From: Gammaproteobacteria bacterium
GTDB taxonomy: Bacteria > Pseudomonadota > Gammaproteobacteria > Steroidobacterales > Steroidobacteraceae
DNA length: 42,445 bases
Assembly (NCBI GenBank): GCA_025355645.1
Contig: JANXZG010000108.1
Coordinates: forward strand, 1 to 42,445
Reading direction: 5' to 3'
Shown here piece by piece: positions 1-8,646 of the stretch. Within the stretch, counting starts at the first letter, position 1. Each line of letters starts with the position of its first letter. The position numbers and the translations under genes were made by a program. Under the pieces are notes generated by a model. The model did no database searches. It was not told where the DNA came from and saw only the letters and a program-made list of their open reading frames with translations.

Positions 1-537
1 TCGCGAGCTTTCCGTTGCAGCCAGGATCGTTCCGCACTTTGCAAGCGAGGCCTGCCTGCGGCGAAACCAGCCCTCCTCTGCGAAATTCGATGTCTGTTGC
101 GCCGCCCGATCAAACTGCGGTAGCGGGGCCAATAGCAAGACTGCCGTTGGTATTTTTGTTGCCAGGTCGACGGTGAATATCGCATTGTTGTCATAGCCTT
201 CAAAACAGCTCGTAACCAATACAACATCAGGCCGTAAGGTCGCGAGAAAAGCCTCACGCAGCCGCTCGGATACCTCGCGGCACCATGTATTCTCCAAATT
301 CGCATCAGCGGTAGGTCCGACCCCCTGCCAGGTCCGAATGTCTTTCTCAGAAATCGCACCGGATAGCGCTGCAATTATGGGCTGTATGGTTTCTGGAAAA
401 AGTCCGCTTAGGACCAGCGTGATGCGATTCTCGCCGGAAGTTCTAGCCAGCGCTCTGACGAGTGCCAGGACAGCCCTGCATACGTCCGGATAGCGCCCCC
501 GAACCTGAGCACCCTGCATGTCAAGCACCAAATGCAT
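1..537 (-). CDS. Glycosyltransferase, GT4-like, N-terminal part only (runs off the left edge)
   Basis: The reverse strand is open from an ATG at 537 to the window edge, giving 179 residues. The start MHLVLDMQGAQ, followed by an arginine-rich RGRYPDV segment and later LSGLFPETIQPI and LRPDVVLVTSCFEGYD, is the N-terminal pattern of large family-4 glycosyltransferases of exopolysaccharide loci, which usually begin DLQGAQ-S-RGIGRY. The nucleotide-sugar-binding C-terminal half is outside the window, so donor and acceptor cannot be judged. The start lies 15 bases after the stop of the DUF4214 gene at 553, so both are probably one transcript. The segment that is normally YDLIPL reads LLAPLPQFD here, a small departure from the family. 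The family call is fairly safe; the activity is inferred. Confidence 0.72.
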   Translation of the reverse strand, partial: MHLVLDMQGAQVRGRYPDVCRAVLALVRALARTSGENRITLVLSGLFPETIQPIIAALSGAISEKDIRTWQGVGPTADANLENTWCREVSERLREAFLATLRPDVVLVTSCFEGYDNNAIFTVDLATKIPTAVLLLAPLPQFDRAAQQTSNFAEEGWFRRRQASLAKCGTILAATESSR

Positions 538-552
538 AACTGCTCCCCGGCG

Positions 553-1143
553 CTACTCTGGCTCTTGACTACCGGCTGAATCAACCTGCTTCACGAGCTC
601 GCGGAAAATGCGCCTAACGGCGGCGGACTCACCGGACAGATCAACGCCATCCGTAGTTGCTTCAGGCTCTCGTGGGAGCCTTGTCCGCTCATATACGTCT
701 GTTTCATTACCGGGCAACAGCTTTAAGCCCTTCTCGACAGCCTCCAGCCGCAGCCGCGCCTCTAGTTTTAGAGCGGCAAGCTCCTGCGTTACCTGGCCCA
801 GACTGTTCTCTACGCGGTTCAGCTGACGTTCATATTTGCATTCGCGCCCCGCCGGTCGCCACAACCAGTTGCGATTTTTCAACTGCTTCGCCATATGTTC
901 CCGCAGACCCGCGATCGTCGCAGCCCCGGCATTCGCTTCTGGCAACGCGCCGAAGTCAGCAATCATCTGGGCTTTGCCATATCCGCCGCGCAGTTGGCTA
1001 GTATAAAACTCCAGCTCGTCGGGCGCCGCTTGTCGCTGCAGGACACTGGCGTAGAGTGCCTCAACCAACGGCAGATCGTTTAGCGCCAGGAGGTGGTTGA
1101 TATGTCGTATCGCTTGCAAGGTGGAGCTCCGCCCGTTCGGCAT
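553..1143 (-). CDS. DUF4214 domain protein with C-terminal coiled coil
   Basis: This is a 196-residue protein. Residues about 20-68 match the DUF4214 pattern (LVEALYASVLQR, then E-FYTSQLRGG and a K-x-QMI segment). Residues about 102-142 are rich in heptad-spaced Leu, Ala and Glu and look like a coiled coil. DUF4214 is found in surface-glycan and S-layer proteins and in fusions to glycosyltransferases or methyltransferases; its biochemical role is unsettled. The same domain occurs twice in the protein at 33578. The start is uncertain: ATG at 1143 gives an N-terminus similar in length to the paralogue, while an in-frame TTG at 1188 would add 15 residues. Neither has a clear ribosome-binding site. 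It is transcribed with the partial glycosyltransferase downstream and divergently from gmd. Confidence 0.7.
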   Translation of the reverse strand: MPNGRSSTLQAIRHINHLLALNDLPLVEALYASVLQRQAAPDELEFYTSQLRGGYGKAQMIADFGALPEANAGAATIAGLREHMAKQLKNRNWLWRPAGRECKYERQLNRVENSLGQVTQELAALKLEARLRLEAVEKGLKLLPGNETDVYERTRLPREPEATTDGVDLSGESAAVRRIFRELVKQVDSAGSQEPE

Positions 1144-1287
1144 AAAGCCGCAAAAAATGATCGTAGGCTGGCATGCGCCGCTTTGCAACGGCCATAACAG
1201 CGTTCTGGCGCGGTTCCCGGTACAGCAAGTCTCGGAAATAAACGCTATATTGTCAGCCCACAGGATACTTGCGCCTTATGAAAAAAC

Positions 1288-2373
1288 ATGGCTAAAGCGG
1301 CACTTATTACCGGAATCACTGGGCAGGATGGCGCTTACCTCGCCGAACTTCTTTTGACGAAAGGCTATGCCGTTCATGGCATCAAGCGCCGGGCGTCGTC
1401 CTTTAATACCGGCCGTATCGACCACCTTTATCAGGACCCCCATGAGAGCAATGGGCGTCTTACCCTGCACTACGGCGATCTGACGGACTCGACGAACCTG
1501 ATCCGCATTATCCAGGAAACCCAGCCGGACGAAATCTACAACCTGGGGGCCCAAAGTCATGTAGGGGTTTCATACGAAAGCCCGGAATATACGGCGGACA
1601 CCGATGGCATCGGCACGCTGCGCGTGCTCGAGGCAATGCGAATCCTGAAAATGCAGGACCGCACACGCTTCTACCAGGCGTCTACATCCGAGATGTTTGG
1701 CTTGGTGCAGGAAACTCCCCAGCGCGAGACGACCCCGTTCTACCCTCGCTCGCCTTACGGAGTCGCGAAAGTCTTTGCCTATTGGACGACGGTGAATTAC
1801 CGCGAGGCATATGGAATGTTCGCCTGCAACGGGATCCTGTTCAACCACGAATCCCCATTGCGCGGGGAAACTTTCGTATCCCGCAAGATCACCCGCGGCC
1901 TAACCAGGATCAAGACCGGCCTGCAGCAGGTCCTATATCTCGGCAATCTCGATGCGCGGCGCGATTGGGGACATGCGCGCGATTACGTCCGTGCGCAATG
2001 GCTGATGTTGCAGCAGGACGTGGCGGAGGATTTTGTCATTGCCACCGGCGTTCAATTTTGCGTGCGAGACTTTGTCGTGGCAGCCGGGGCGGCGCTCGGC
2101 ATGAAAATTGAGTGGCGCGGGAAGGACGTTGCGGAGGTAGGCGTCGACAGCGTCACGGGCCGGGAAATCGTCCGTATCGACCCCATCTATTTTCGCCCAG
2201 CAGAGGTCGATACCTTACTTGGCGATCCTACCAAGGCGCGCCAGAAGCTTGGCTGGAAAGCCGAAACAAGTTTCGCAGAGCTCGTCACGGAAATGGTTGA
2301 ATCCGATTTGCTGCTGGCACGGCGTGATGCTCTAGTGGCGCGCGAAGGCTACAAGATTGACCAGCGCGCCTAG
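1288..2373 (+). CDS. gmd: GDP-mannose 4,6-dehydratase
   Basis: Gmd converts GDP-D-mannose to GDP-4-dehydro-6-deoxy-D-mannose in the cytoplasm, the entry point to GDP-rhamnose, GDP-fucose, GDP-perosamine and related sugars. The 361-residue protein is full length. It has the NADP-binding GITGQDG at 9-15, a NLGAQSHV segment at 85-92, and the extended-SDR catalytic set T133, E135, Y157 and K161 (STSEMFG and YGVAK). [19 protein letters not shown] is the family signature. ATG at 1288 is the natural start because the Rossmann strand begins at residue 4. No strong ribosome-binding site is visible. The related gene follows after 3 bases, so the two are coupled. Confidence in the reaction is high; the final sugar depends on the next gene. 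Confidence 0.95.
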   Translation: MAKAALITGITGQDGAYLAELLLTKGYAVHGIKRRASSFNTGRIDHLYQDPHESNGRLTLHYGDLTDSTNLIRIIQETQPDEIYNLGAQSHVGVSYESPEYTADTDGIGTLRVLEAMRILKMQDRTRFYQASTSEMFGLVQETPQRETTPFYPRSPYGVAKVFAYWTTVNYREAYGMFACNGILFNHESPLRGETFVSRKITRGLTRIKTGLQQVLYLGNLDARRDWGHARDYVRAQWLMLQQDVAEDFVIATGVQFCVRDFVVAAGAALGMKIEWRGKDVAEVGVDSVTGREIVRIDPIYFRPAEVDTLLGDPTKARQKLGWKAETSFAELVTEMVESDLLLARRDALVAREGYKIDQRA

Positions 2374-2376
2374 ACC

Positions 2377-3336
2377 ATGCGTGCGCTGATCTGCGGAATT
2401 TCCGGCCAGGATGGGGCTTATCTGGCCGACCTGCTGCTGAAGAAAGGCTATGCGGTGACGGGCACGTCGCGTAATGTCGCCACCGCCTCGAACGGAAATC
2501 TCGCGCGGCTGGGCATTGTGAACCAGGTCCAGCTCGTATCGATGACTACCCATGAGCCTGACAGCGTGCTGGATGTCCTGCGCAAGACGGAAGCAGATGA
2601 GATTTACAATCTGGCCGGACAGAGTTCGGTAGGCATTTCGTTCGAGCAACCGGCGGAAACCCTGGACAGTATCATCGGCGGAAATCTCCATATACTGGAA
2701 GGGATCAGACGGCTCGGACGGCCCGCGCGCTTCTACAACGCGGGCTCGGGCGAGTGTTTCGGAGAGAGTCAACCAGGGGGTGCGAGTGAGGGTGATCCGT
2801 TCCGACCCCAAAGTCCCTATGCGGTCGCGAAGGCAGCCGCATACTGGTTGGTCGCTAACTATCGCGAAGCCTACGGCTTATATGCCTGTACCGGCATCCT
2901 ATTCAATCACGAATCTCCGCTGAGACCCGCCAGGTTCGTGACGCGCAAGATTATTGCTACAGCGTGCCGAATTTCCCGAGGCAGCGGTGAAAAACTGGTT
3001 CTCGGCAATATGGCAATCCGGCGCGACTGGGGCTGGGCGCCCGAATATGTCGAAACCATGTGGCTGATGCTCCAGCAGGCCACCCCTGCGGATTTCGTGA
3101 TTGCGACCGGATCGAGCAACAGTCTTGGTGATTTTGTAAGCGAGGCATTTGCCGCAGTCGACCTCGATTGGCGCGGTCACACGGAGACTTCCCGCTCCCT
3201 GTTCCGCCCTACCGACATAGCGGAAATCAGGGGAAATCCTGCCAGAATAGCGGAGGCGCTGGGTTGGAAGGCCCGCCATAACCTGCAGAGCGTAGTCGCG
3301 ATGATGGTCAAGGCGGAACTCGAGAATATGTTATAG
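2377..3336 (+). CDS. Gmd-like NAD(P)-dependent sugar-nucleotide dehydratase/reductase (second paralogue)
   Basis: This 319-residue extended SDR resembles Gmd more than the classical Rmd reductase. It has GISGQDG at 7-13, NLAGQSSVG, a catalytic set read as S124, E126, Y148 and K152 (GSGECFG and YAVAK), and NHESPLRPARFVTRKI, which is the Gmd signature. It is about 40 residues shorter than its neighbour. In the neighbour's catalytic loop the Thr (STSEMFG) is replaced by Ser (GSGECFG). As it sits 3 bases after gmd, it most likely works on GDP-4-dehydro-6-deoxymannose, either as a reductase giving GDP-rhamnose or a related sugar, or as a second dehydratase. The sequence alone does not decide, so no symbol is given. 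Confidence 0.8.
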   Translation: MRALICGISGQDGAYLADLLLKKGYAVTGTSRNVATASNGNLARLGIVNQVQLVSMTTHEPDSVLDVLRKTEADEIYNLAGQSSVGISFEQPAETLDSIIGGNLHILEGIRRLGRPARFYNAGSGECFGESQPGGASEGDPFRPQSPYAVAKAAAYWLVANYREAYGLYACTGILFNHESPLRPARFVTRKIIATACRISRGSGEKLVLGNMAIRRDWGWAPEYVETMWLMLQQATPADFVIATGSSNSLGDFVSEAFAAVDLDWRGHTETSRSLFRPTDIAEIRGNPARIAEALGWKARHNLQSVVAMMVKAELENML

Positions 3337-3339
3337 CCG

Positions 3340-4452
3340 CTATCTGCGGTAGTTCTTTTCCACCCACGCCTTGTAGTCCCGCCCTAGTAGCGCCTGCCAC
3401 CAGCCGGTATTCGTCAAATACCAGTCAAAGGTAGTGCGCAGCCCAGCCGCAAGGTCGCGAGCCGGCGCATAACCCAAGGCCAGCTGCGCCTTGCGGTAAT
3501 CGATCGCATATCGCCGGTCGTGGCCCGGACGATCGCTAACATGTGTAATCAATTCGGCGGCCGGTCGGCCAGTCGCGCCGGGCGAATTGGGAAATGTTGC
3601 ACGCAGGATTGTATCTGCAGCGAAATGTTCATCCGCCAGCGAGCAGAGGCGGTGCACGATCTCGATGTTAGGCGTTTCGCTGTTGCCTCCCACGTTGTAG
3701 ACCTCGCCCGACTCGCCACGTGTCACGGCGAGCTCAATGGCGACACAATGGTCTGCCACGTGCAGCCAGTCCCGCACTTGCAAGCCGTCTCCGTAGATCG
3801 GAAGCGGCTTGCCAGAGAGGATATTGATGATAATAAGCGGGATTAGTTTTTCCGGAAAATGGTATGGCCCGTAATTGTTCGAGCAATTCGTGATTGTTGT
3901 GTTAAGGCCGTAGGTCTCGTGATAGGCACGCACCAGGTGATCGGAGCCCGCCTTACTGGCCGAATACGGCGAATTGGGCGCGTAGGGGGTGGCCTCGTGG
4001 AACGGCGGATCGGTAGGATTTAAGGAGCCATAAACCTCATCGGTCGAGACATGGTGAAAGCGATGCCCACGGGAAAGCGTCGCGTCGAGCCACACCGATT
4101 TGGCGGCTTTCAGTAGGGCGTGGGTGCCAACGATATTCGTGCGGATAAAATCATCAGGTCCCAGAATGGAGCGGTCGACGTGGGACTCGGCGGCAAAGTG
4201 CACCACCGTATCAATGGCGTGGGCCGTGAGTAATTCCCGGACCTTCGCCTCATCGCAGATGTCACCGCGGACAAAGGAATATCGGGAATTCGCATCCAGC
4301 CCCGCGAGATTGTCAATGTTGCCGGCATAAGTCAGCGCATCGTACACGAGAACCTTGCCCGCGCCCCTGCGTGCCAGCCAATGCCGCACGAAGTTCGTAC
4401 CGATAAATCCAGCACCCCCGGTAATCAGTAAATTATTTGGTTCGAAGTTCAT
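3340..4452 (-). CDS. rmlB: dTDP-glucose 4,6-dehydratase
   Basis: RmlB (RfbB) removes water from dTDP-D-glucose to give dTDP-4-dehydro-6-deoxy-D-glucose, step 2 of dTDP-L-rhamnose synthesis. The protein has 370 residues, slightly longer than the usual 350-360. It shows TGGAGFIGTNF at 11-21, the STDEVYG loop with T137, D138 and E139, and Y163-K167 in YSASK, all as in the family. The start ATG at 4452 lies 20 bases inside the end of rmlD, so it is the last gene of an rmlA-C-D-B operon on the minus strand with translational coupling. It ends 3 bases from the end of the gmd-like gene, tail to tail, with no room for a separate terminator. Confidence 0.96.
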   Translation of the reverse strand: MNFEPNNLLITGGAGFIGTNFVRHWLARRGAGKVLVYDALTYAGNIDNLAGLDANSRYSFVRGDICDEAKVRELLTAHAIDTVVHFAAESHVDRSILGPDDFIRTNIVGTHALLKAAKSVWLDATLSRGHRFHHVSTDEVYGSLNPTDPPFHEATPYAPNSPYSASKAGSDHLVRAYHETYGLNTTITNCSNNYGPYHFPEKLIPLIIINILSGKPLPIYGDGLQVRDWLHVADHCVAIELAVTRGESGEVYNVGGNSETPNIEIVHRLCSLADEHFAADTILRATFPNSPGATGRPAAELITHVSDRPGHDRRYAIDYRKAQLALGYAPARDLAAGLRTTFDWYLTNTGWWQALLGRDYKAWVEKNYRR

Positions 4453-5296
4453 CGAGCATCTTTCTCAGGTTTTGACGCCAATGCTGCGCCGGCGCCGGGA
4501 CCAGCGCGCGCATCGCGCGGGTGTCGAGTACGCTGAAGCGAGGGCGCGCAGCCTTGGTAGGATAATCAACTGTTGCGATCGGAGTGATTGGCACTGCCCG
4601 CGCAAGCAGCCCGCGGGCGAGCGCCTCCTCCTGGATGGCGAGCGCGAAATCGTACCAGCTGGCAACGCCGAGATCTGTCCAGTGATAAAGCCCGCCCGGC
4701 GCATTGACATCAATCAGGCCCCAGATTGCGTGCGCAATTCCCGTCGCCCAAGTTGGTGTCCCGATCTGATCCGCAACGACGTTCAGTTTTTCGCGCTCGC
4801 GCATCAGGCGCAACATGGTCAGCACGAAATTTCGCCCCGCCGAGGCATACACCCAGGACGTGCGCAGTACGATACCGTCCCCGCCAGCGACTACGTGGCG
4901 CTCGCCGCCCAGCTTCGTCTTGCCATAGACGCTGATAGGGTTGGTGACATCCGTCGGCAAATAGGCGCGGCCGGACTTTCCGTCGAAGACAAAATCCGTG
5001 GACAGGTGCACCAGGCGACAACCGGCCTCAAACGCCGCGCTGGCAAGCACGCCAACCGCTGTGTCGTTAATCAGCGTCGCGCTCTCGACCTCGTCCTCAG
5101 CGAGGTCGACCGCTGTGAAGGCCGCGCCATTGACGATCCAGTCAATGGACGCGTGCGCCACGGTACCTGCCACCGCTGCCGGGTCCGATATGTCTACTTC
5201 TCCCCGGCTCTTCGCGATGGCTACATGCTGCGATGGCACCGTAGCCATAATCGCCCGAGCTACCTGGCCGCCGCCACCGAGCACGAGGACTCTCAA
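4433..5296 (-). CDS. rmlD: dTDP-4-dehydrorhamnose reductase
   Basis: RmlD (RfbD) performs the last step of dTDP-L-rhamnose synthesis, the NAD(P)H reduction of dTDP-4-dehydro-L-rhamnose. The 287-residue protein has the glycine-rich VLGGGGQVARA at about 5-15, STDFVFDG, and the SDR Tyr-Lys in VYGKTKLGGE. It also has the C-terminal RPRFSVLDT segment, which corresponds to the RP-S-LD motif typical of RmlD. The start codon is TTG at 5296; its first four bases overlap the rmlC stop (TTGA), which fixes the start through coupling. At the other end it overlaps rmlB by 20 bases. Confidence 0.94.
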   Translation of the reverse strand: MRVLVLGGGGQVARAIMATVPSQHVAIAKSRGEVDISDPAAVAGTVAHASIDWIVNGAAFTAVDLAEDEVESATLINDTAVGVLASAAFEAGCRLVHLSTDFVFDGKSGRAYLPTDVTNPISVYGKTKLGGERHVVAGGDGIVLRTSWVYASAGRNFVLTMLRLMREREKLNVVADQIGTPTWATGIAHAIWGLIDVNAPGGLYHWTDLGVASWYDFALAIQEEALARGLLARAVPITPIATVDYPTKAARPRFSVLDTRAMRALVPAPAQHWRQNLRKMLDELRTK

Positions 5297-5841
5297 GGGA
5301 ATTTCTCGATATCGGCAAACGTTTTGCCCTTGATATCCTTGGCAGATAGATTGGGCTTCACACCAGCAGGCAGGGGCCAGACAATTCCGACCGTCTGATC
5401 ATCCCAGGCAAGTGTGCGCTCGTGGGCCGGGCTATAAATATCGGTGCACTTGTACAGGAAATCCGCCGAAGGCGAGGTGATCAAAATGCCGTGCGCAAGA
5501 CCCGGGGGTACCCATAGCATCCGCTTGTTCTGCTCGGACAACTCAGTGCCCCACCAGCGGCCAAATGTCGGTGAGTTGCGCCGCAGGTCAACCACCGCAT
5601 CGAACACGGACCCCGCGGTGACCCGCACAAGCTTTCCCTGCGTATGCTCAACCTGCAGATGCATGCCGCGCAGGATCCACTGAGTCGATCGGCTTTGGTT
5701 GTCCTGCACGAAGGTGGCATCGATGCTAGCGGCGGCGAATTTTGCCTCGTGCCAGGATTCCATGAAGAATCCTCGCTCATCGCCGAAGACCTGCGGCTCG
5801 ATCACGACCACGTCGGCAATCGGCGTGGGTATAAACTTCAT
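5293..5841 (-). CDS. rmlC: dTDP-4-dehydrorhamnose 3,5-epimerase
   Basis: RmlC (RfbC) epimerises C3 and C5 of dTDP-4-dehydro-6-deoxy-glucose. The 182-residue cupin has the family length. DERGFFMESW at 21-30, DNQSRS, RGMHLQ with catalytic-type H61, an active-site Tyr at 130 (DFLYKCTDIYSP), and WDDQTVGIVWP near 146-156 are all in place. Two motifs deviate from the commonest form: RGMHLQ instead of RGLHYQ, and GLAHGIL instead of GFAHGF. Both are conservative. The ATG start overlaps the rmlA stop as ATGA. It is part of the rmlA-C-D-B operon. Confidence 0.95.
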   Translation of the reverse strand: MKFIPTPIADVVVIEPQVFGDERGFFMESWHEAKFAAASIDATFVQDNQSRSTQWILRGMHLQVEHTQGKLVRVTAGSVFDAVVDLRRNSPTFGRWWGTELSEQNKRMLWVPPGLAHGILITSPSADFLYKCTDIYSPAHERTLAWDDQTVGIVWPLPAGVKPNLSAKDIKGKTFADIEKFP

Positions 5842-6728
5842 GGGTTACCGTGCTCGCGCACGATGCGCAGTAGATATTCCCCGTACCCGCTTTTGATCAG
5901 CGGCTTCGCGAGTCGTTCAAGCTGTGCGGCATTAATGAAGCCCATGCGCCAGGCGATCTCTTCGACGCAAGCCACCTTCAGGCTTTGGCGCTCCTCGATG
6001 ATGCGCACGAACAAACCCGCATCCAGCAGCGAATTATGTGTCCCGGTATCTAGCCATGCCGTGCCACGGCCCAGACGCTCAACCGTCAGCGCGCCGAGCC
6101 GCAGGTACTCGCGATTAAGGTCCGTGATCTCGAGTTCCCCACGGGCCGACGGCCGCATGTGACGTGCGAGCTGTGATGCCCTTTCATCATAAAAATAAAT
6201 TCCTGTAATGGCATAATTCGAAGGAGCTTTAGCTGGCTTTTCGAGCAAATCGATTACCTTGCCGTCCGCATCAAATTCGACCACCCCGTAACGTTCTGGA
6301 TCCTGTACGTAGTAGCCGAATACCGTCGCACCTGCCCCGTGCTGCGATGCGGATTGCAGAAGGGTGAAGAGGTTCGCGCCATAGAAAATGTTGTCGCCAA
6401 GGATCAGCGCCGAAGGCGCGCCATCCAGGAAGCTCTCGGCAATGATCAGCGCCTGCGCAATCCCATTGGGCTCAGGCTGCACCGCGTAAGTAAATGAAAG
6501 TCCCCACTGCGTCCCGTCGCCGAGAAGATCGCGGAATGCGATGGTGTCACGTGGAGTCGTGATGATCATGAACTCGCGGATGCCGGCGCCCATCAGCGTT
6601 GCGAGCGGGTAGTAGATCATAGGCTTGTCGTACACCGGCAAAAGCTGCTTGCTCTGCGAAAGCGTGATCGGATGCAGGCGGGTACCGGCCCCACCCGCCA
6701 GAATGATCCCCTTGCGCGGCTTTGACAA
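5838..6728 (-). CDS. rmlA: Glucose-1-phosphate thymidylyltransferase
   Basis: RmlA (RfbA) makes dTDP-glucose from glucose-1-phosphate and dTTP and is the first and usually feedback-controlled step of rhamnose synthesis. The 296-residue protein starts with the nucleotidyltransferase signature LAGGAGTRLHP at 10-20, followed by SKQLLPVYDKPMIYYPL, and later ILGDNIFYG with the metal-binding Asp; WLDTGT follows. The start is TTG at 6728, with GGAGAG about 8 bases upstream in the transcript. It is the first gene of the operon, and a TATAAT-type -10 box lies at 6758-6763, leaving a short leader. Confidence 0.96.
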   Translation of the reverse strand: MSKPRKGIILAGGAGTRLHPITLSQSKQLLPVYDKPMIYYPLATLMGAGIREFMIITTPRDTIAFRDLLGDGTQWGLSFTYAVQPEPNGIAQALIIAESFLDGAPSALILGDNIFYGANLFTLLQSASQHGAGATVFGYYVQDPERYGVVEFDADGKVIDLLEKPAKAPSNYAITGIYFYDERASQLARHMRPSARGELEITDLNREYLRLGALTVERLGRGTAWLDTGTHNSLLDAGLFVRIIEERQSLKVACVEEIAWRMGFINAAQLERLAKPLIKSGYGEYLLRIVREHGNP

Positions 6729-6757
6729 AATCGCTCTCCGTGGCTAATAAACTGGAA

Positions 6758-6763
6758 ATTATA
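6758..6763 (-). promoter_or_regulatory. Likely -10 box of the rmlA-C-D-B operon
   Basis: The reverse strand reads TATAAT exactly here, about 30 bases upstream of the rmlA start codon. A transcript starting near 6750 would carry a leader of about 20-25 bases with the GGAGAG ribosome-binding site. The -35 region 16-17 bases further up (around 6780-6786) contains only a TTG core, so the promoter may be weak or activator-dependent. The call rests on motif and position only. Confidence 0.45.
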
Positions 6764-7046
6764 AAGTATTTGCCGACTACCAATGCACTGAAGAACGGAT
6801 CCAAGTTATGGGCCCAATAATCCGGGCGCGCTCGGCCATTAGGTACTGCATCATCTACTCTAATCGACTATAAAGAGCGGTGTTTATGGTAAGAGGCATC
6901 GCGGCTGGACTGAGTTTTGCGGGAATAACCGATATTTCGAACCTGTGGAAGGCTGCTGAGCCCATGGATCGAACCATGGCCTGTTTTCGCAGCTGGTCCG
7001 GGATACTGCCTACGCTTGGCACCCGATCTATACCATAACCTGACCG

Positions 7047-7066
7047 AGCGCGAGGTATCTCGCGCT
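7047..7066. repeat. Perfect 8-bp inverted repeat (AGCGCGAG / CTCGCGCT, GTAT loop)
   Basis: AGCGCGAG at 7047-7054 is the exact reverse complement of CTCGCGCT at 7059-7066, with a GTAT loop. The stem is GC-rich and would form a stable hairpin in RNA from either strand. It sits in the middle of the gene-free spacer and is not followed by a T run, so a simple intrinsic terminator is unlikely. It could be an operator or a leftover of a degraded element. Confidence 0.5.
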
Positions 7067-7451
7067 TAATCGATACCGGCGAGTCGCGTCGCGCGATTAC
7101 CCTGCGTGGCAATCAATACCAAGGTGCGCACGACGGCGCCTTTAGCCGGGGCGACACTTGGTATCCATTTTTTGGCTCCATTAACCCCTATGATCGTTGT
7201 ACATCGAAGTGATCAAATTTCGTCCGATGAAAGGAAAATCCGAGAATACTGCCTCGCCAACGGCCTCATTTAGGGCAGAAAAAGCATGAAGGCTAAAGCG
7301 CGCGGAAATGACAACCGCCATGCATGCCCATCGATTGCGTTCGCAGGGGATTCGGGGAGTGCGCAATGAGAAACTGCTTTTGATCGCTATAGGAATTGAG
7401 CGGCGAGTAATATGAAGGACAGCAGGTTTTCTACAAGAGCTACCTGAACCC

Positions 7452-8384
7452 ATGACAATTCATTATTACATCGACAATGTACAATTGTTCAAAAGCTTCC
7501 TATATGTTGAGGGATGGGCATTTTCTGGTCCGATTCAAGTAATCCCAAGCCTTCGATATCAGGGCAACCGGATAAAGTCTGAATTAATCAGAAAGGCGCG
7601 ACCGGACCTTAATGCCCATTTTTCTGATGCGCCGGTACAAAGTGGCTTCGAGCTTCGCGCCATTGTCACGGGGATAGCGGCCCCCGAAGACATTGTTGTA
7701 ATTCTTACGACTTTGGCAGAAGAATTAATCATCGAAAAGCCTGGCGAAAGTGCTCTTAATAAAGCTCATATGCCATTGGCCGAAGTCACTGAAAAGTTCT
7801 TTGAGCGCGCGCGTGGTGCGACAGCCGGCAGCGTGCTGGAAATCGGGGCAAGGGCCCGCAGTGGCATTGTGCGCCGTTCTATGTTCGGCGAAAAACTCGA
7901 ATACACAGGATTCGATATTGTAGCTGGCGAGAATGTCAATGTCGTCGGAGACGCGCACGAATTGTCGCGATACTTTTCGCCAGCAACCTTTGATTTTTGC
8001 TTTTCGGTATCAGTATTTGAGCACTTGATGTGGCCGTGGAAGGTTGTTCTCGAGCTCAATGCCGTTATGAAGGTTGGCGGCGTGGCCTTCATGCAGTCCC
8101 ATCCCTCTTGGCCGAAACATGAAATGCCGTGGGATTTCTTTCGCTTTTGGGATAGCGGCTGGAGAGCGCTGTTCTGCGAGGCAACGGGATTTCGCGTACT
8201 TGAGACGGTCGAGGCGCTCGGGGTAGATTTGGTGGCACGTCAAAACACAGGGAATCGCAATCTCTATTGGGAGGGAGATCATGCGATGTTGGCGTCCGCT
8301 GTGCTAACCGAGAAAATGGGCGCCCCTAAGGTCGCATGGTCCGCTTCTGCGCCGCTAGATGAATTTGGAAAGTATCCGTTCTGA
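7452..8384 (+). CDS. SAM-dependent methyltransferase with an N-terminal accessory domain
   Basis: This 310-residue protein has two parts. Residues about 1-95 form a beta-rich domain (YYIDNV then LYVEGWAFSGP) like the accessory domains found at the front of glycan-modifying enzymes; its role is unknown. Residues about 110-300 are a class I methyltransferase: motif I VLEIGARA at 128-135, an acidic residue after the second strand (YTGFDIV), and FDFCFSVSVFEHL at 180-192, typical of Methyltransf_11. Motif I lacks the usual GxGxG spacing (GARARSG), so SAM binding deserves a check. The substrate is probably a sugar in the surface glycan, judging by the neighbours. The ribosome-binding site is weak. 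The gene converges on the methyltransferase at 8647. Confidence 0.75.
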   Translation: MTIHYYIDNVQLFKSFLYVEGWAFSGPIQVIPSLRYQGNRIKSELIRKARPDLNAHFSDAPVQSGFELRAIVTGIAAPEDIVVILTTLAEELIIEKPGESALNKAHMPLAEVTEKFFERARGATAGSVLEIGARARSGIVRRSMFGEKLEYTGFDIVAGENVNVVGDAHELSRYFSPATFDFCFSVSVFEHLMWPWKVVLELNAVMKVGGVAFMQSHPSWPKHEMPWDFFRFWDSGWRALFCEATGFRVLETVEALGVDLVARQNTGNRNLYWEGDHAMLASAVLTEKMGAPKVAWSASAPLDEFGKYPF

Positions 8385-8646
8385 CTGCAACCTTGCCAGC
8401 AGATAAGGCCAGTAATGCTAGCCTAAATCAGCTTTTCCAACGGCGATAGCACGGCGCAATCAGCTGTCATTAGGGTTAGGTTTAGGGTTCTGGCATTTAT
8501 TTGGAAATACCTACGGATGGACGAACGATATCGCAGTAAACCTCTGAACCAGCCGTAGGTGGTCTTAACAAATTACGAACGCGCGCACAAATGAATATCT
8601 ATGCACACGGTGTATTGTGCCGCTCTACCCAAGCGCCGAGTCGAGC
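8385..8646. other. Intergenic region between convergent methyltransferase genes
   Basis: These 262 bases hold no gene that I can support. The notable feature is a telomere-like run, TTAGGGTTAGGTTTAGGGTT, at 8470-8489. No clear hairpin plus T-run terminator is visible for either gene. The seven T residues at 8651-8657 are part of the coding end of the minus-strand gene. Confidence 0.5.

Larger units (their letters stand above)
6729..7451. other. Gene-free spacer between rmlA and the methyltransferase gene
   Basis: These 723 bases separate divergent genes. I find no convincing gene. The open frames (for example 6855-7112 and 7181-7453 on the minus strand, and a 50-codon plus frame from 6886) have no recognisable domain. 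The spacer contains the rml promoter at its left end and a perfect 8-base inverted repeat with a four-base loop at 7047-7066. The composition looks more AT-rich than the core genes, and the spacer could be the eroded remains of an older polysaccharide gene, but nothing recognisable is left. Confidence 0.5.

Noticed and set aside
1144..1188. TTG start adding 15 residues to the DUF4214 protein
   Set aside because: No ribosome-binding site, and the ATG at 1143 gives an N-terminus of the same length as the paralogue. Not excluded.
4500..5398. Long plus-strand frames opposite rmlD and rmlC
   Set aside because: They are shadows of well-conserved genes on the minus strand and have no domain of their own.
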